A stretch of 7,361 nucleotides of DNA from Methanoculleus sp. UBA77. Lineage in GTDB: Archaea; Halobacteriota; Methanomicrobia; Methanomicrobiales; Methanoculleaceae. The position numbers and the translations under genes were made by a program. The notes beneath the pieces are model-generated. The model had not been told where the DNA came from. It was given only the letters and a program-made list of their open reading frames with translations, and made no database searches. The stretch is taken from NCBI GenBank assembly GCA_002499455.1, contig DALN01000150.1, positions 1,228 through 8,588 of the forward strand, given 5' to 3'. Below, in pieces: positions 5,931-7,361 of this stretch (the stretch's first letter is position 1; each line of letters opens with the position of its first letter).

Positions 5931-6171
5931 TCTCAATGAGTCCGTCCTGTATCTCAGAAACAACTTTCGGTAGACAGGTTCGCTTCTTACTTCATTTAGT
6001 ATATCGAATCCTGTCCCGGCAGCAGATGTACCGGCAGGATCAGTTCATGAGAACCATCAGAAGGAATATGATACATGGCAAAGTTACTTTAGCTGGAAAC
6101 AGATGCCGTCGTCCACCCTGTAACCGGGGCGGGCGCAGGTCCTGGAAAATCGGCCGGGAGGAAATGGCCTG
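5931..6171 (+). pseudogene. Gap in the cassette with possible remnant ORF
   Basis: This 241-nt gap sits between genes that are otherwise closely packed. The frame from 5974 to 6120 is open for 49 codons between TAG 5971 and TAA 6121. It has no ATG, GTG or TTG start near its beginning, and its later part (VHENHQKEYDTWQSYFSWKQM) looks protein-like. A second frame, from TTG 5927 or ATG 5936, stays open to TGA 6170-6172 but gives an Arg/Cys-rich text of poor quality. Either a gene was lost here by deletion and frameshift, or the gap is a leader for the PHP gene. I recognise no family. Confidence 0.3.
6156..6161 (+). promoter_or_regulatory. Shine-Dalgarno site of the PHP gene
   Basis: GGGAGG lies 10 nt before the ATG at 6172. 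An ATG-GCC-TGA mini frame at 6164-6172 sits between; its stop overlaps the PHP start in an ATGA-like junction. The 6172 start is supported because the first PHP metal motif begins at residue 4. Confidence 0.5.
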
Positions 6172-6819
6172 ATGCGGCTTGATACTCATATCCATTCGAA
6201 ATATTCGCATGACTCTCTATCGGATCCGGTGCGTATTCTCAAAGTGGCGAGGAGGAGGGGCCTTGATGCCATCTCCATTACCGATCACGGCAGCATGCAG
6301 GCATATTCATCCTCTTTTCGTTCATCCGATCCCCTTGTCATTCCCGGGATGGAGATAAAGACCGCCAGAGGCGACGTTATCGGTCTATTCCTGAATGAAC
6401 CTTTGATGGGGACTGATTACTTTGAGATCTGTGATCAGATCCGGGATCAGCGGGGAATTATTGTGTTACCTCATCCTTATCGCCGGTCCTGTGATCCAGA
6501 AGAACTCGTCAGCCATGTAGACCTCCTTGAAGTATTAAATTCACGCTCCCGCATCCAGGAGAATAGCAGAGCACAGGCTCTCTCGCACCGGTCTGGTGTT
6601 GGCCAGATTACCGGCAGCGATGCACATACATATTCTGAAATCGGCAGAGCAGTGACCGAGATTGATGGTTTCTGCAGCGATCTGGATGAACTCCGCCATG
6701 CACTGCTTCACGCGAACAGACAATGTCTCGGGTCTGTTTCTCCATACTACATCTCAAGAGGGTTTAGTTTCGGGACTGGAATGCTTAAAAAGTTCGCCGG
6801 CTGCCTTCACAGGCAGTGA
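6172..6819 (+). CDS. PHP-domain metal-dependent phosphoesterase
   Basis: This 215-residue protein is a stand-alone PHP domain. Metal-binding motifs appear in order: DTHIHSKYSHDS (4-15, with H6 and H8), ITDHGSM (36-42, with D38 and H39), PGMEIKT with E61, VLPHPYR with H101, LLEVLNSR (118-125, with E120 and N123) and GSDAHTYSEIG (148-158, with D150 and H152). A complete set suggests an active tri-metal phosphoesterase. Family members hydrolyse phosphate esters in nucleotides, sugars or histidinol phosphate; at 215 residues it lacks the insertion of the longer RNase AM/YciV group. It probably acts in the cytoplasm. As the third gene of the cassette it may dephosphorylate a sugar or lipid-phosphate intermediate, but this is inference. 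The tail after about residue 190 (SPYYISRGFSFGTGMLKK) is basic and not part of the catalytic motifs. Confidence 0.88.
   Translation: MRLDTHIHSKYSHDSLSDPVRILKVARRRGLDAISITDHGSMQAYSSSFRSSDPLVIPGMEIKTARGDVIGLFLNEPLMGTDYFEICDQIRDQRGIIVLPHPYRRSCDPEELVSHVDLLEVLNSRSRIQENSRAQALSHRSGVGQITGSDAHTYSEIGRAVTEIDGFCSDLDELRHALLHANRQCLGSVSPYYISRGFSFGTGMLKKFAGCLHRQ
6801..6816 (+). terminator. Small hairpin at the end of the PHP gene
   Basis: CTGCCT at 6801-6806 and AGGCAG at 6811-6816 form a 6-bp stem with a TCAC loop, ending right before the TGA at 6817. It might mark the 3' end of the cassette mRNA. No T run follows, so termination is not established. The 74-bp gap to the convergent methanopterin gene holds no other clear signal. 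Confidence 0.25.
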
Positions 6820-6893
6820 CAACAGGTGTCGAAAGGCTGACCAATGCGGTAAATTGTCGGCATCGACGTGATCCGGCCGGTATCCCTCATATG

Positions 6894-7361
6894 CTAATCG
6901 ACTTCGCGAATCGCTGCCCCGCAGTTGCGTGCTCTTGTGAGTCGCACTGAACCCTGTTCGCCGAGCACCTCCTTCGCCGCCCGGGCCACGTCAGCCATGC
7001 CCGAATCCCCTATGGCGTAGACCGTCGGCCCGAACGAGCTTAAGCCTGCGCCGGCGGCACCTGCCTGCACTGTAGCCAGAAGGAGTGCAGGGACGATGGG
7101 GTGCTGCAGGGCCACTTCGACCTTCTTGAACCCGAGTTGCTGGGTCCTGTTGACCGCCGAACCGAAGAGGTCGAGGTCGTGCTCGATCAGGGCAGGAACC
7201 ATCCGCATAAGCACCTCGTGGCAAAGTTCCTGCACCTCGCGAAGCGGCACCGGACAGTGTGTGCGGAAGATGTCGACCTCCCCTCCCCCGTGGGCCCCCG
7301 CACCGGTATCGGGGGTGACGAGCAGGATGCGCCAGTCCTCCGGGAACCGGTGCCGGGCGAG
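6894..7361 (-). CDS. mptG: Beta-ribofuranosylaminobenzene 5'-phosphate synthase (C-terminal part)
   Basis: The minus-strand frame is open from the window edge to TAG at 6894-6896, giving the last 155 residues; the N-terminal part lies outside. The fragment reads WRILLVTPDTGAGAHGGGE (10-28), CPVPLREVQELCHEVLMRM (36-54), DLFGSAVNRTQQLGFKK (64-80) and GAGLSSFGPTVYAIGDS (104-120). The last is the GHMP-superfamily glycine-rich loop in the form seen in beta-RFAP synthase. The enzyme condenses 4-hydroxybenzoate with phosphoribosyl pyrophosphate, releasing CO2 and pyrophosphate in the family's known reaction, and starts the arylamine branch of methanopterin biosynthesis. This marks a methanogen or related archaeon. 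GC content is visibly higher than in the preceding cassette. It converges on the PHP gene, 74 bp apart. A different GHMP enzyme is the main alternative, but the whole pattern favours beta-RFAP synthase. Confidence 0.85.
   Translation of the reverse strand, partial: LARHRFPEDWRILLVTPDTGAGAHGGGEVDIFRTHCPVPLREVQELCHEVLMRMVPALIEHDLDLFGSAVNRTQQLGFKKVEVALQHPIVPALLLATVQAGAAGAGLSSFGPTVYAIGDSGMADVARAAKEVLGEQGSVRLTRARNCGAAIREVD

Noticed and set aside
5927..6172. 81-codon plus-strand ORF between the deacetylase and PHP genes as a real gene
   Set aside because: It has a TTG start without a good ribosome site and Arg/Cys-rich text with no domain. The competing frame is more protein-like but lacks a start.
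6894..7250. Start of the methanopterin gene at the GTG codon at 7250
   Set aside because: The same frame continues upstream to the window edge with family-like sequence, so this GTG is internal.

Overview
The window looks like the chromosome of a methanogenic archaeon, most likely of the Methanomicrobia (Methanomicrobiales, Methanoculleus-like). The strongest reason is the right-edge gene, a beta-ribofuranosylaminobenzene 5'-phosphate synthase of methanopterin biosynthesis. Supporting signs are archaeal TATA-type promoters, a secreted CARDB-domain protein of the kind common in these methanogens, and moderate-to-high GC coding DNA separated by AT-rich promoter regions. The genus is an inference; nothing here fixes the species.

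Layout. Positions 1-669 (minus strand) hold the N-terminal part of a secreted surface protein: signal peptide, a short beta-helix-type module, a Pro/Thr linker and a CARDB domain, cut by the window edge. Its leader carries nested inverted repeats and its promoter lies between two copies of a short repeat. Positions 775-1628 have no convincing intact gene. They hold an AT-rich block, a weakly supported 31-codon ORF and a coding-like fragment on the minus strand that may be a decayed gene. A GT4-type glycosyltransferase follows (1629-2786, plus), then a convergent small membrane protein of the YdjM/DUF457 metal-dependent hydrolase type (2923-3498, minus).

A divergent intergenic region (3499-3885) with a tandem imperfect repeat and an archaeal promoter leads into a plus-strand cassette. 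It comprises an ATP-grasp carboxylate-amine ligase-like enzyme (3886-5055), a NodB-type polysaccharide deacetylase translated from a start 5 nt after the previous stop (5061-5930), a 241-nt gap that may hold a broken ORF, and a PHP-domain phosphoesterase (6172-6819). The convergent methanopterin gene (6894 to the right edge, minus) marks a return to core metabolism.

Working together (inference): the glycosyltransferase, deacetylase and ATP-grasp enzyme fit a pathway that builds or decorates a cell-surface or lipid-linked glycan. The deacetylase could expose an amine on an N-acetyl sugar, the ATP-grasp enzyme could acylate that amine with a carboxylate, and the PHP protein could remove a phosphate. 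None of these substrates can be read from the sequence. The ATP-grasp/deacetylase/PHP cassette is the best candidate in this window for an under-described system.
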